From the NCBI RefSeq assembly GCF_000613925.1, contig NZ_BAJX01000004.1, positions 62,001 to 126,000 on the forward strand: a DNA stretch of 64,000 nucleotides, in the 5' to 3' direction. Below, piece after piece: positions 18,130 to 28,006 of the stretch. Numbering within the stretch: the first letter of the stretch is position 1; each line of letters begins with the position of its first letter. The position numbers were made by a program, and so were the translations under genes. The notes below the pieces were generated by a model that was not told the origin of the DNA, did not search any database, and was given only the letters and a program-made list of their open reading frames with translations. This stretch comes from Prevotella histicola JCM 15637 = DNF00424. Lineage in GTDB: Bacteria; Bacteroidota; Bacteroidia; Bacteroidales; Bacteroidaceae.

Positions 18130-20193
18130 CTAATGCTTCTTCTTTTTCTTCACCTTTACTTCCTCAACGTTCATTGGCATCTCAATACCAAGACTACGTG
18201 CACGTTCAATATTACGCTTTTTAGCCTTGCGTTGTGTCTCAGCTTTCTGCTTTGTTATGGCCCCCGGCTTCTGCAAATAGAGTGGGAGTAGGCGCGGATT
18301 CCATGTACCTTGTACGTCACGTTTAGCCTTACACTCTATGGATTTCGGGTAGTAATAAACGGCTTCAGGCTGCCGTTGTGTAGCATAGTCACCCGGATCC
18401 CACTTCCCATTGTCGTTTTCGTCTACGATAAGGCGTAGGTAATACGTGCCAGGTTTAACATAATAGAACGTTGCTCTACCGTCTTTTGCCGTCGTTTCTT
18501 TCGTTGGTTTGTCGCTTTCATTGAGCAGTTGGAGCAGACAGTTCTTACCTTCCATGTTTTGAAGGGTCATGACGAGCGTACTATACTCATCCATGGAAGG
18601 AATCTTAATTCCCTGTTTGTATTTCTTAGACACCTTCCCATAGATATCTGTGAAGGCTGCAGAGTCTATCTCAAAGCTGTATTCATGCCCTGGGTTCCAC
18701 GTACTTACCAGCTTCATGGTGCGTGGTCTGCCCGGTTCAGAACCGAACTGATATTTGGCTCGATACCACATTGAGTCTATCTTTTCATAGAGATGTATCT
18801 TGCCAGTGTCTATCTTTTCTATAGGAGTTGGCAGCTCTATGGTTGGATTTTTGTCTGGATCCATCTGAGAAGGGACGTCGTATCTCACCTCTAATGGCGT
18901 CACAGGCATCTCGGTTTCGTATGCTCTTCCACGTTCCTTAGCCTTATCTTGCTTTTTTTTCCATTTGTCATACTCCTCTTTCTGGTGCTTCATACGTTTG
19001 GCATACGGCGTTTTTGCCAGTACTTCAAGCGTATCTGTCTGTGGAATAAGCTTGCCTAAGCTGTCCGACATGTTGTATGTCATTTGGAAATGGAGTGTAT
19101 CCTGGTTGACCAGAGCTGTATCGCGTAGCCAGTAAGTGATGGTGTCTTGGTTCAGACTTGGCTCGATAATGAATGCGTCTTTGGCGTTGAAATTCAGTCC
19201 TTTTATCTGTGGAAGGTCAGCATCACCATAGCTAAAGAAGAGTGTAAAGTGGTTAGCATCCTTGCGTTCTGACTTCAAAAAGAATCGATTTGTTTGTGGT
19301 TCAGTGAATGCACTGAGTGTTACGTCATCCGGAAGGAAGTGAGTGTAGGGCACTTGTTTGATGTCTTTGATATGCAAAGAGTCTGTCCAAAGGGTGTCTT
19401 GACGTATGTCTGGCTTCCAGGAAGGCATGATGACCTCCGGCGTGAAGGCTATTTTCTCACTCTTTTGGTTAAACATATAATTGCCATCAGCATCCTGTAA
19501 GGCATAAATACGGTAGTCTCCTTTGGCTACACCACGAATGACAAAGCGTCCACGGCTATCTGTTCGTGATACACGTAGCATTGGTTCTTTCTCGAATGCA
19601 GTGTCACTCTGGTTGCTATAGAGTCCTACGAGGATGCCTTTTATGGGTTCAAGGTTCTCAGCTTCAAGCACATATCCTGATACTTCAAGCGTGTCTATGT
19701 GGTCACCTGTTGAGAAACTATAGGTGTAATTACCCATAGGATTCCCCTCATTGTTATCTGATATGGCATCAGAGAAGTCTATCGTGTAGGTTGTATTGGG
19801 CTTTAGTTTGTCTAATAATGTGACTGATATGTGCTTACCTTGTGCCTTTATCTCTGGTGTTTCTATCTGTGGTGGCGATACAACGACCTTCTCTGACGCG
19901 TTATCAAGCTTGACAAATTCATCAAAATAGATGTTTATTTTCTTGCTGTTTACGTCTGTTGCGCGTTCAGCTGGGGATGCTCCGATGACCTTTGGAGGTG
20001 TTTCGTCATACCAACCACCATCTGGTTCACCCATTCTAGCACATGAAATGAAAGTGAAAAGTAAGAGGATTAGAAGGTAAAGTGGTGAGAAACTTGTGGA
20101 AAAAGATGCCGAAAGGCAATGACAAACTTTAGCAAGAAAGTTGTCTTTTCCTGCTGTTTTCTTAGTGTAATATCTTTGTTTTACCTTCTTCAT
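18130..20193 (-). CDS. Surface lipoprotein with Ig-like domain
   Basis: The product has 687 residues. A hydrophobic stretch near residues 38-50 ends in a lipobox (FISC), so it is probably a lipoprotein with an unusually long N-terminal tail. After the Cys comes a bacterial Ig-like (Big_5-type) domain: TPPKVIGASPAERATDVNSK and NTTYTIDFSDAISDNNEGNP. Later parts are beta-rich, with a KGDYRIYALQDADGNY segment and a C-terminal DENDNGKWDPGDY segment that could bind calcium. The end is very Lys-rich. Function is unknown. Confidence 0.75.
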   Translation of the reverse strand: MKKVKQRYYTKKTAGKDNFLAKVCHCLSASFSTSFSPLYLLILLLFTFISCARMGEPDGGWYDETPPKVIGASPAERATDVNSKKINIYFDEFVKLDNASEKVVVSPPQIETPEIKAQGKHISVTLLDKLKPNTTYTIDFSDAISDNNEGNPMGNYTYSFSTGDHIDTLEVSGYVLEAENLEPIKGILVGLYSNQSDTAFEKEPMLRVSRTDSRGRFVIRGVAKGDYRIYALQDADGNYMFNQKSEKIAFTPEVIMPSWKPDIRQDTLWTDSLHIKDIKQVPYTHFLPDDVTLSAFTEPQTNRFFLKSERKDANHFTLFFSYGDADLPQIKGLNFNAKDAFIIEPSLNQDTITYWLRDTALVNQDTLHFQMTYNMSDSLGKLIPQTDTLEVLAKTPYAKRMKHQKEEYDKWKKKQDKAKERGRAYETEMPVTPLEVRYDVPSQMDPDKNPTIELPTPIEKIDTGKIHLYEKIDSMWYRAKYQFGSEPGRPRTMKLVSTWNPGHEYSFEIDSAAFTDIYGKVSKKYKQGIKIPSMDEYSTLVMTLQNMEGKNCLLQLLNESDKPTKETTAKDGRATFYYVKPGTYYLRLIVDENDNGKWDPGDYATQRQPEAVYYYPKSIECKAKRDVQGTWNPRLLPLYLQKPGAITKQKAETQRKAKKRNIERARSLGIEMPMNVEEVKVKKKKKH

Positions 20194-20242
20194 ATTGATA
20201 TCTTGCTTCTATTCTTTTATCTTCCAAATATCACTTCTTGCC

Positions 20243-20372
20243 CTTTTACTTTTTATTCTTTTGTCTTTCTCCGTTTCAAAGGGCTCTTTTAGTCTTTTAC
20301 TCTTTTAGCTTTTTATCTTTCAAAGAGGCTTTTTATCTTTTTACTCTTTACTTTTTTACACTTCAAAGCACC
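20243..20372. repeat. Degenerate 20-23-bp repeat array
   Basis: T-rich units of 20-23 bp, several containing TTTCAAAG followed by GGCTC or GGC, recall the reverse-complement units of the composite repeat (for example TTTTACACTTCAAAAGGGC). Both the period and the T4/A-tract framing are worn. No TGTAAC module is seen. It lies just downstream of the GH3-family gene, the same kind of place as the intact copies. Confidence 0.45.
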
Positions 20373-20375
20373 TTC

Positions 20376-21887
20376 TTATTGGTTCATACTCAGCAGCTCT
20401 TCAATATTAGTACGACTGTTTGAGAGGCGTGGAATCTTATGTTGTCCTCCGAGTTTTCCCTTTGTTTTGAGCCAATCATTGAAGAGTTCCCTGCGTGCAA
20501 CCACGATTTCCAAAGGTTGTAAGGTGACGTTATGGAAGCGTTTTGCTTCATAATCAGAGTTTATTTCCTGCAATTTAGCGTCAAGAACTGTAGCGAACTG
20601 GGCTATAGAGTCAGGTTCTTTGGCAAACTCAATGAGCCATTGGTGACGGCATTTGGCGTTCGCATCCATATAGATTGGTGCTGCAGTGTAATCTGATATC
20701 TGTGCACCAGTAGCCTTACAAGCTGCCTCAAGCCCCTTTTCAGCATTATCCATGATGAGTTCTTCACCAAAGGCATTGATGAAATACTTTGTTCTTCCGG
20801 TGATGATAAACTTATATGGGTTGGTAGAAGTGAACTGTATTGTATCGCCAATCTCGTATCTCCAGAGACCACAAGACGAACTAATCAGCATGGCATAGTT
20901 GCGCCCTGTCTCTACACCAGACAGTGGAACAATGTTAGGACGGTCGTTTCCAAATTCGTCCATGGGTAAGAACTCGTAGAAAATACCATAGTCAAGCATG
21001 AGCGACATGCTACTGTCTGATGGGTCATCCTGTATGCCGAAGAAGCCTTCTGAGGCGTTGTAAGTCTCCATGTAGTGCATGTCCGACTTGGTAATGATCT
21101 GCTTATACTGTTCACGATAGGGCGTAAAAGCTATGCCACCATGAAAGAATACCTCCAAATTAGGCCATACTTCTTCCAGATGTTGCTTGCCACTCAGTTC
21201 CATTACACGTACTAAGACGGAGAGCATCCATGATGGAACACCAGAAATGTTGGTCACATTCTGCTTTAAAGTCTCATGTGCTATGCGGTCACGTTTCACC
21301 TCGAAGTCGCTTAATAAGGCTGTTTCCTTCTTCGGGACACGTACGAAATTGGCTAATGGGTTGATATTTTCAATGAGAATTGCACTTAAATCGCCAACAA
21401 GAGAGTTGGATAAGTTGTAGTTAGGGGAGTGACTTCCACCTAAGATGAGGCTCTTTCCATTGAAAATACGGCTCTCTGGATGGTTGCTGAGGTAGTAGGC
21501 GAGAACGTCCTTTCCGCCTTGATAATGTATGTTTTGCAACCCTTCATGAGAGACAGGGATAAATTTACTCTTGTCATTTGTCGTACCAGATGACTTCGCA
21601 TACCATCTTACCTGTCCTGGCCATAGCACATCTCGTTCGCCATGGCGCATGCGGTCGATATCGCCTTTCAGTTCCTCGTAGGTGTTTACAGGTACGTTCT
21701 GTATGAAGTCATCGTATGATTTGATGGTTGAGAACAGGTGTTTGCGACCGTATTCGGTGTCTTTTGCCCGTTCAATAAGGTATTCCATGACTTCCCGCTG
21801 GATAGTCTCTCCCTCTGTCGTGTAGCGTTCCAGCTCTTTACGACGTGGTTGGAAGTATAACTTGTTTACTATACTGGTAAGACTCAT
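20376..21887 (-). CDS. GH3 auxin-responsive promoter family protein
   Basis: This 503-residue protein belongs to the GH3 acyl-adenylating superfamily, with the ATP-binding segment YAKSSGTTNDKSKFIP at about residue 95, YNASEGFFG (motif A2-like) near residue 275, and SSSCGLWRYEIGD with GRTKYFINAFGEEL further on. Plant members join amino acids to jasmonate or auxin; the bacterial substrate is not known. It is complete and starts at an ATG. No partner gene is obvious. Confidence 0.88.
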   Translation of the reverse strand: MSLTSIVNKLYFQPRRKELERYTTEGETIQREVMEYLIERAKDTEYGRKHLFSTIKSYDDFIQNVPVNTYEELKGDIDRMRHGERDVLWPGQVRWYAKSSGTTNDKSKFIPVSHEGLQNIHYQGGKDVLAYYLSNHPESRIFNGKSLILGGSHSPNYNLSNSLVGDLSAILIENINPLANFVRVPKKETALLSDFEVKRDRIAHETLKQNVTNISGVPSWMLSVLVRVMELSGKQHLEEVWPNLEVFFHGGIAFTPYREQYKQIITKSDMHYMETYNASEGFFGIQDDPSDSSMSLMLDYGIFYEFLPMDEFGNDRPNIVPLSGVETGRNYAMLISSSCGLWRYEIGDTIQFTSTNPYKFIITGRTKYFINAFGEELIMDNAEKGLEAACKATGAQISDYTAAPIYMDANAKCRHQWLIEFAKEPDSIAQFATVLDAKLQEINSDYEAKRFHNVTLQPLEIVVARRELFNDWLKTKGKLGGQHKIPRLSNSRTNIEELLSMNQ

Positions 21888-22111
21888 TCAATTTCTATAG
21901 CTGTTTAAATTGCAAAAGTACGCTAAAAAAGCTAAACCTTTAGGTTTTTTCTATATTTTAACACAGCATGATACGGGCTTGCATCTTTCTTTTTATGGGG
22001 ATGTCTGGAACTGTATGTAGGGTGGTTTAGGTTTTCTTTGTTCCTGGTTTCAAGTGTGCTTTTTATGTTATTGCGGGAAAGATAACGTGCTGTTTTGTAA
22101 AAAAGATTCCT

Positions 22112-22335
22112 AACTGCTTTTTAAAAGAGCCTCTTTTGCAATCTAAAAGGGCACCTTTTGCAATGTAAAAGATGCCCTTTTGATGTGTAAAAGGTGCCCT
22201 TTTACAACGTAAAACATGCCCTTTTACAAGCCGATTTGTAACTGTTTGATATTATGGATATTACAATCTTGCGACAACTCATTTTCTTTTGTTTTCCACA
22301 CTTACGTCTTTCTTAATCTGTAAGTTTATTTTACT
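22112..22335 (+). repeat. Composite 22-bp phased repeat element, copy D
   Basis: Units span 22112-22221 with cores GAGCCTC, GGGCACC, GATGCCC, GGTGCCC and CATGCCC; cores two and four are reverse complements. Fifteen bases after the array comes TGTAAC (22237-22242), 17 bp, ATTACA (22260-22265), and the TGTAAG tail starts at 22319. It lies between polA (downstream side) and the start of the GH3-family gene. Confidence 0.85.
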
Positions 22336-22718
22336 AATGATTATATTTACCCTTTCGACTTTTCTTTTATCCTTTTACGTTTTGTTGAAAAGTATGGGAA
22401 GGAGGGTTGAACTCTGTCATTGGTTCTTTATATCTTGTCCAGTGCTGAGGCAATCCTTTCTTATCTTCGCACTACCAGTTTGTTTCCTCTCCTCTGAAAG
22501 TTCCTTTTTGCGGGCAAATCTCCGAACTATTTTAAACTTGTTCGTTATATATAATCTATAAAATATTGTTTTATAGTCTATAAATAGTGGATAAGCTCTT
22601 TTTGATAGAATCTCTGTAGGAGTCAGAATGTGTCTCTCCATGTTAGCAAAAGAGCACATCCTGATAGGGTAGGGATGATGTTCTTGTGGTGAAAAACCTC
22701 TTGTCTGAGCGACAAACG
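22336..22718. other. Gene-less stretch downstream of polA
   Basis: I see no credible gene here. A 110-codon open frame on the minus strand (22417-22749) overlaps the end of polA, has no family signature, and is judged spurious. Confidence 0.5.
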
Positions 22719-25481
22719 TTAGTGAGCCTCCAACCAGTTCTTGCCCCATCCTGCATCAGCTATCAGTGGTACGTTCAACGGATAGGCGTTCTGCATCTCC
22801 TCAATGACAATCTGTTCTACTTTTTCTCGCTCTTCTGGGTAGACAGAAAAGTTAAGTTCATCGTGTACTTGTAGTATCATTTTTGAACGGATTGCCTCTT
22901 CTTTGAAACGCTTCCAGATACGGACCATAGCTACTTTGATGATGTCAGCTTCTGTTCCTTGTATCGGTGCATTGATGGCATTACGCTCTGCAAATCCGCG
23001 AACGGTGGCATTTCTGCTGTTGATATCAGCCAGATAGCGACGCCGATGGAAGAGAGTTTCGGCATAGCCTTTGGCTCTTGCCACTTCTTTAGCCTGCTCC
23101 ATATAAGCCTGAACCTTTGGGAATGTGCGGAAATAATCCTGTATGAGTTCCCTTGCTTCATTGTTTGGAATACCCATTCGTTGGGCAAGACCAAAGGTTG
23201 TAATACCATATATAATACCGAAATTGGCTTGTTTGGCTTTCTTTCTTTGGGCATCAGTGACCTTGTCAATGTCCTCATGCCATATCTTCGCAGCTGTTGC
23301 ACGGTGAATGTCATAACCTTCACGGAAAGCTTCCATCATGTTTTCGTCTTCAGAAAGATGTGCCATTATACGCAATTCAATCTGACTGTAATCTGCTGAA
23401 AAGAACAAACAACCTTCTTCTGGTATGAAACACTTGCGTATCTCCTTACCATCATCAGTGCGAACTGGAATGTTCTGGAGGTTAGGATCACTGGATGAGA
23501 GACGCCCAGTGGCTGTCAATGCTTGATTGAAAGAGGTGTGGATGTGTCCTGTTCGTGGGTTTATAAGCTTAGGAAGAGCGTCAACGTATGTGCTGAGGAG
23601 CTTCTTCATCCCTCTGTAATTGAGGATGTTACGAACGATTGGGTGCTTTGCTTCGAGGCTCTGTAGCACCTCTTCGCTGGTGACATATTGTCCAGTCTTG
23701 GTCTTCTTGGGCTTGTCCATGATCTGCATCTTGCCGAAAAGGATATCACCCACTTGTTTCGGGCTGGATATATTGAATTCTTCTCCTGCTTCTTTGTATA
23801 TCTCTTGCTCATATTGAGACATACGTTCAGTGAAAATTCTTGATGTTTCTTGCAGCGCATCTGTGTCCAAACGAACACCACTAAGCTCCATATCAGCCAG
23901 TACACGTACGAGTGGCATCTCAATATCCCAGAACAATCTCTCGACACTTAGCTCTTTCAGCTTAGGTTCGAGTACGTTTTTCAGGCGCAAAGTAATGTCG
24001 GCATCTTCTGCAGCATACTCATAAATGTCTGCTGGAGAGAGGTCGCGCATGTTCTTTTGCTTCTTCCCTTTGGGTCCCAAGAGCTCTTCAATATGGATTG
24101 TTTTATAGTGGAGTAGTGTCTCAGCCATGTAGTCCATGTTGTGATGGAGCTCTGGTTGGATGAGGTAATGAGCAATCATCGTGTCAAACATCTTGCCTTT
24201 CAGGGTCACACCATAGTTGCTTAAGACTTCATAATCATACTTGATGTTTTGCCCAATCTTCATGATTTTGTCGTCCTCATACAATGGTTTGAATATTTGA
24301 ACGTATCTTAACGCTTCTTCACGATTGGCTGGTATTGCTACATAAAACGCCTTCTTTTCTTCAACGGAGAAGCTTAAGCCCACCAATTCGGCACTAATTG
24401 CATCGGTAGAAGTGGTCTCTGTGTCTAAACTTACAAACTCTTTTGTCCTAAAAAAGTCACATATACGACGTGCATCATCCTCATTTTCAATCAATTTGTA
24501 TTCGTATTGTGTCGTTTTAAGGCTCTCAAAACTCGCGTTTTTTGGTTCTTCTGGGGATTGGGGCGTGTTTATTGCAAAGAGATCAAGCTGTTTTTCTTCA
24601 CTTTTTTGCTTTGTTTCGCTTTTGTTAAGGAACTTGTTAATAAGTGTTTTGAACTCTAATTCCTCAAAAATAGCATGTAGTTTACCTTCATCGGGTTGCT
24701 CCAATTTGAGTTCATCTAATTGAAGTTGGATGGGAACATCAGTACGAATGGTTGCAAGGAACTTTGACATTTTGATGTCTTCGGTTGCATTTTCAACTTT
24801 ATCCCGTAGCTTTCCTTTTATCTCATCTGTATGTTGGAGCATGTTCTCAATGCTTCCGAACTGATTAATCAGCTTGGCTGCAGTCTTCTCACCAACCCCA
24901 GGACAGCCCGGAAAGTTATCTGCTGAATCACCCATCAGTGCCAGTAGATCGACTACTTGGGCTGGGGTGGGGATGCCATATTTTGCTTCTACCTCTTTTT
25001 CACCTAATGTTTCGTAACCTCCACCATGGCGAGGACGGTACATAAAGACATTTGGGCCAATCAACTGACCATAGTCTTTGTCGGGTGTAAGCATAAAAGT
25101 CTCGATTCCATCGGAACCAAAGCGTGTTGCAACAGTACCAATAACGTCATCAGCTTCAAAGCCATCTACTTGCAGGATAGGTATGTGCATCGCTTCTAAC
25201 ACCTGTTTGATGATGGGTACAGAGAGCTTAATATCTTCAGGTGTTTCCTCCCTTTGTGCCTTATATTGTGGAAAAGCGTCATGTCGGAAAGTCTTTCCAT
25301 GGTCAAAAGCAACACCTATATGCGTTGGTTTCTCCTTTGTAAGCACCTCATTTAGCGTGTTACAGAAGCCCATTACGGCTGATGTATTTAATCCCTTAGA
25401 GTTGATTCTTGGATTCTTAAGGAAAGCATAATAGGAACGGTAGATGAGCGCATATGCGTCGAGGAGGAATAGTTTTGCCAT
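22719..25481 (-). CDS. polA: DNA polymerase I
   Basis: The 920-residue enzyme has all three domains: the 5'-3' exonuclease at about 1-290 (LLDAYALIYRSYYAF, GFEADDVIGT, GDSADNFPGCPGVGEKTA), a 3'-5' exonuclease at about 335-510 with the acidic motif SLDTETTS intact, and the polymerase with DYSQIELR near residue 695, KQANFGIIYG and LQVHDELNF near the end. It fills gaps in repair and replaces RNA primers. Gene and start are complete. Confidence 0.97.
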   Translation of the reverse strand: MAKLFLLDAYALIYRSYYAFLKNPRINSKGLNTSAVMGFCNTLNEVLTKEKPTHIGVAFDHGKTFRHDAFPQYKAQREETPEDIKLSVPIIKQVLEAMHIPILQVDGFEADDVIGTVATRFGSDGIETFMLTPDKDYGQLIGPNVFMYRPRHGGGYETLGEKEVEAKYGIPTPAQVVDLLALMGDSADNFPGCPGVGEKTAAKLINQFGSIENMLQHTDEIKGKLRDKVENATEDIKMSKFLATIRTDVPIQLQLDELKLEQPDEGKLHAIFEELEFKTLINKFLNKSETKQKSEEKQLDLFAINTPQSPEEPKNASFESLKTTQYEYKLIENEDDARRICDFFRTKEFVSLDTETTSTDAISAELVGLSFSVEEKKAFYVAIPANREEALRYVQIFKPLYEDDKIMKIGQNIKYDYEVLSNYGVTLKGKMFDTMIAHYLIQPELHHNMDYMAETLLHYKTIHIEELLGPKGKKQKNMRDLSPADIYEYAAEDADITLRLKNVLEPKLKELSVERLFWDIEMPLVRVLADMELSGVRLDTDALQETSRIFTERMSQYEQEIYKEAGEEFNISSPKQVGDILFGKMQIMDKPKKTKTGQYVTSEEVLQSLEAKHPIVRNILNYRGMKKLLSTYVDALPKLINPRTGHIHTSFNQALTATGRLSSSDPNLQNIPVRTDDGKEIRKCFIPEEGCLFFSADYSQIELRIMAHLSEDENMMEAFREGYDIHRATAAKIWHEDIDKVTDAQRKKAKQANFGIIYGITTFGLAQRMGIPNNEARELIQDYFRTFPKVQAYMEQAKEVARAKGYAETLFHRRRYLADINSRNATVRGFAERNAINAPIQGTEADIIKVAMVRIWKRFKEEAIRSKMILQVHDELNFSVYPEEREKVEQIVIEEMQNAYPLNVPLIADAGWGKNWLEAH

Positions 25482-25544
25482 AATTATTATTCTGTTTAAG
25501 CCGTAAAATTACTAAAATTCTTCCATAATCTCCGATATATTCAT

Positions 25545-25552
25545 TAAATTTG
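25545..25552 (+). promoter_or_regulatory. Possible -7 box for polyprenyl synthase gene
   Basis: TAAATTTG fits TAnnTTTG, 21 bp before the ATG at 25574. It overlaps an in-frame TTG at 25550, which argues against that earlier start. The -33 box is poor. Confidence 0.45.
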
Positions 25553-25573
25553 TATCAAATTTCAAGTAATATA

Positions 25574-26554
25574 ATGGATACCCTTTCACTCATAAAACAA
25601 CCGATTGAGACGGAACTTGGCGATTTCATCGAACTTTTTAACCATGCTCTCGATCATGAAGATGGTTTGTTGCAAACGGTTTTGAACCATATCAAGCAGC
25701 GCGCAGGCAAGCGAATGCGTCCTATCCTCATCCTTCTTGTGGCCAAAAACTTTGGTCAGGTTTCTTCTGTAACACAGCATGCTGCTGTGGGTTTGGAGCT
25801 TCTTCACACAGCATCTCTGGTGCATGACGATGTTGTAGATGAGGCTGCAGAACGTCGAGGACAGGCAAGTGTGAATGCTGATTATGATAATAAGGTAGCC
25901 GTTTTGGTGGGTGATTATGTTCTGTCAACGGCATTGTTGCACGTCAGTTATACACATTCTGAAATTATAGTACGTCGTTTGGCTGAGTTAGGGCGCACTT
26001 TGAGTGATGGAGAAATCCTACAACTTGCAAATATTCAGAGTAAAAAAGTTACGGAGGAGGTCTACTATAAGATTATAGAACGCAAGACAGCAGCTCTTTT
26101 TGAGGCGTGTGCTGCCATCGGAGCTGAGTCTGCTGGGGCTACAGAGGAGGAGGTCGAAGCTGCCAGACTCTTTGGTAAGAACCTTGGAATTGTCTTCCAA
26201 ATCCGCGATGATATCTTTGATTATTATGATTCAGAAGCAGAGATTGGCAAACCAACAGGGAACGATCTGGCTGAGGGGAAGCTCACTTTGCCAATCATTT
26301 ATGCGTTGAATTCTACTGAAAATGAGGAGATGAATGCGCTTGCACGTAAGGTAAAAGCACATGATGTGACGCGGGAAGAGATTGAAAAATTGGTTGCTTT
26401 TGCTAAGGATAATGGTGGAATTGAATATGCAGAGCGTCGGATGTGGGACTTCCATGCTGAAGCTCAGAGTTTCATTGATACGTATGTAAAGGATGAAAGC
26501 GTACGTACTTCTTTGCAGACTTATCTTGATTATGTTATCAAACGTAATAAGTAA
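25574..26554 (+). CDS. Trans-polyprenyl diphosphate synthase
   Basis: The 326-residue enzyme adds isopentenyl units to an allylic diphosphate, probably giving the side chain of menaquinone. The first Asp-rich motif is in LVHDDVVDEAAERRGQ near residue 83 and the second in FQIRDDIFDYYD near residue 210; GKRMRPILI and GNDLAEGKLTLP also match. The chain length cannot be read directly. Upstream in-frame TTG 25550 lies within a -7 box, so ATG 25574 is used. Confidence 0.9.
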   Translation: MDTLSLIKQPIETELGDFIELFNHALDHEDGLLQTVLNHIKQRAGKRMRPILILLVAKNFGQVSSVTQHAAVGLELLHTASLVHDDVVDEAAERRGQASVNADYDNKVAVLVGDYVLSTALLHVSYTHSEIIVRRLAELGRTLSDGEILQLANIQSKKVTEEVYYKIIERKTAALFEACAAIGAESAGATEEEVEAARLFGKNLGIVFQIRDDIFDYYDSEAEIGKPTGNDLAEGKLTLPIIYALNSTENEEMNALARKVKAHDVTREEIEKLVAFAKDNGGIEYAERRMWDFHAEAQSFIDTYVKDESVRTSLQTYLDYVIKRNK

Positions 26555-26624
26555 ATAGTTGGTTAAGCATACAGGAGGTTATTTCTTATTGGTCTTTGCA
26601 TAGAAGATAAGGATGAATCTCTAG

Positions 26625-26835
26625 TTAAGAAATAAGATTACAAATATTGAATACTATCTTTCTTCAAGATAGGAGGTAAACTCTAAAAATCGACTTTGTA
26701 AGAAACAGATAATCAATAGGTTATAAAGGGCACTGTAAAAGGTGCCCTTTTGCATTGTAAAACATGCCCTTTTACACTTCAAAAGGGCATGTTTTACTTC
26801 TTAAAAGGGCGTCTTTTACACTTCAAAAGGGCGTG
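26625..26835 (-). repeat. Composite 22-bp phased repeat element, copy G (inverted)
   Basis: This copy is in reverse orientation. Plus-strand cores are GGTGCCC, CATGCCC, GGGCATG, GGGCGTC and GGGCGTG, with units ending at 26835. A perfect 15-bp stem joins 26759-26773 to 26781-26795. On the other strand TATAAC (26720-26725) lies 15 bases past the array, then 17 bp and CTTACA (26697-26702), with a TGTAATCTTATTT tail from 26643. It lies between convergent genes (polyprenyl synthase and deoC). Confidence 0.82.
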
Positions 26836-26939
26836 TTCTATTTTCAAGTTATGTATTTTCTTTACATTATACATAGCTTCTTTACGGTTTATTCATTCTT
26901 TCTTTATGTGTTTTTTATGGGTCTTATTGGGAAATAAGA

Positions 26940-26983
26940 ATAGCGTTTACCACGATTTTAGTCGTGATAAACGCTATCTTTTG
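26940..26983 (-). terminator. Hairpin after deoC
   Basis: A 16-bp stem (26940-26955 with 26962-26977) built on ATAGCGTTTA-CACGA lies 20 bp past the deoC stop. One position is mismatched or wobble. T-rich sequence follows on both strands, so it may work in either direction. Confidence 0.7.
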
Positions 26984-27003
26984 TATTCATATGTCTTGTA
27001 AGT

Positions 27004-27951
27004 TTAGAAGAAGTTCACCTCTTCACCAATGATTTCAGACAAGAGAAGATTGGTCAATCGGCTTGTACCCATACGGAACCAATAGTTAGTTAACCATTTT
27101 TCGCCTAAGACCTCTTTTACTATTGTGTAGTAGATGACAGCATCCATGACAGTGTTTATACCTCCTGCGGGCTTTAAACCTATTTGAATGCCGGTTTTAT
27201 CGTAGTATTCTTTGATGGCTTGGCACATGATATAGACTGATTCTGGTGTAGCACTGACTTTTTCTTTGCCTGTACTTGTCTTCAGATAGTCGGCTCCAGC
27301 ATACATAGAGAGTAGGGAAGCGGTCTTGATATCACGTGCATTACGCAAGTCACCAGTCTCAAGGATCACCTTCATTGGTACGTCACCACAGGTTTGTTTA
27401 AGCTCACCAATGGTGTCACATACGCCCTCGTAATCGCCTGAAAGGAACTTTCCGACAGGCATAACAATATCAATATTTGTTGCTCCATCCTTTATCGCAA
27501 GGGCAGTCTCAATGGTTTTTACTTCTAAGAAAGTCTGAGAAGATGGGAAGTTACCTGTAACATTGGTTATTTCAACACCATCAACTTCTAAGCTGTCTGC
27601 CATTAGTTTGGTGAAACAAGGATAAGCACAGACGGCAGCAACATGTGGTAAGTCAGGGTATTCGCTGTCGAATCGGTTCACTTTTTCTATCATAGCGAGG
27701 ACCTTTTCTTCAGTATCTGTAGTACTAAGTGTGGTCAGTTCAACGCTACCGAGGAGGAATTTCTTCACTTCAAGGTTATCATTTGCTGATACTTTCTCTG
27801 CAATAATCTTCTTCACTGCAGCCTTGACTTCTTCGTCAGTGATGTTGAGATTATACTTCTCTAAGGCCTGGTCATACTCGCTTTTTTCAACGATTCCACC
27901 GCTTTTTTGCTCTTGAATGTCTCTTGAGACAGTCTCTTTTATTATTCCCAT
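27004..27951 (-). CDS. deoC: Deoxyribose-phosphate aldolase
   Basis: DeoC splits 2-deoxyribose-5-phosphate to glyceraldehyde-3-phosphate and acetaldehyde in deoxynucleoside breakdown. The class I aldolase core is seen in NIDIVMPVGKFLSGDYEGV (about residue 155), VILETGDLRN, and the Schiff-base Lys in ADYLKTSTGK near residue 225, then IGLKPAGGI. At 315 residues it is of the longer type, with an N-terminal helical extension of about 70 residues. It heads a minus-strand run of genes but is its last member. Confidence 0.93.
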   Translation of the reverse strand: MGIIKETVSRDIQEQKSGGIVEKSEYDQALEKYNLNITDEEVKAAVKKIIAEKVSANDNLEVKKFLLGSVELTTLSTTDTEEKVLAMIEKVNRFDSEYPDLPHVAAVCAYPCFTKLMADSLEVDGVEITNVTGNFPSSQTFLEVKTIETALAIKDGATNIDIVMPVGKFLSGDYEGVCDTIGELKQTCGDVPMKVILETGDLRNARDIKTASLLSMYAGADYLKTSTGKEKVSATPESVYIMCQAIKEYYDKTGIQIGLKPAGGINTVMDAVIYYTIVKEVLGEKWLTNYWFRMGTSRLTNLLLSEIIGEEVNFF

Positions 27952-28006
27952 GTTGTTTATTTATATTTGTTATTTTGATATTTATTTCTTCGTTCGTGCC
28001 TTTGCT

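Noticed and set aside
22417..22749. 110-codon minus-strand open frame
   Set aside because: It overlaps the end of polA, has no recognisable family and no promoter; likely chance.
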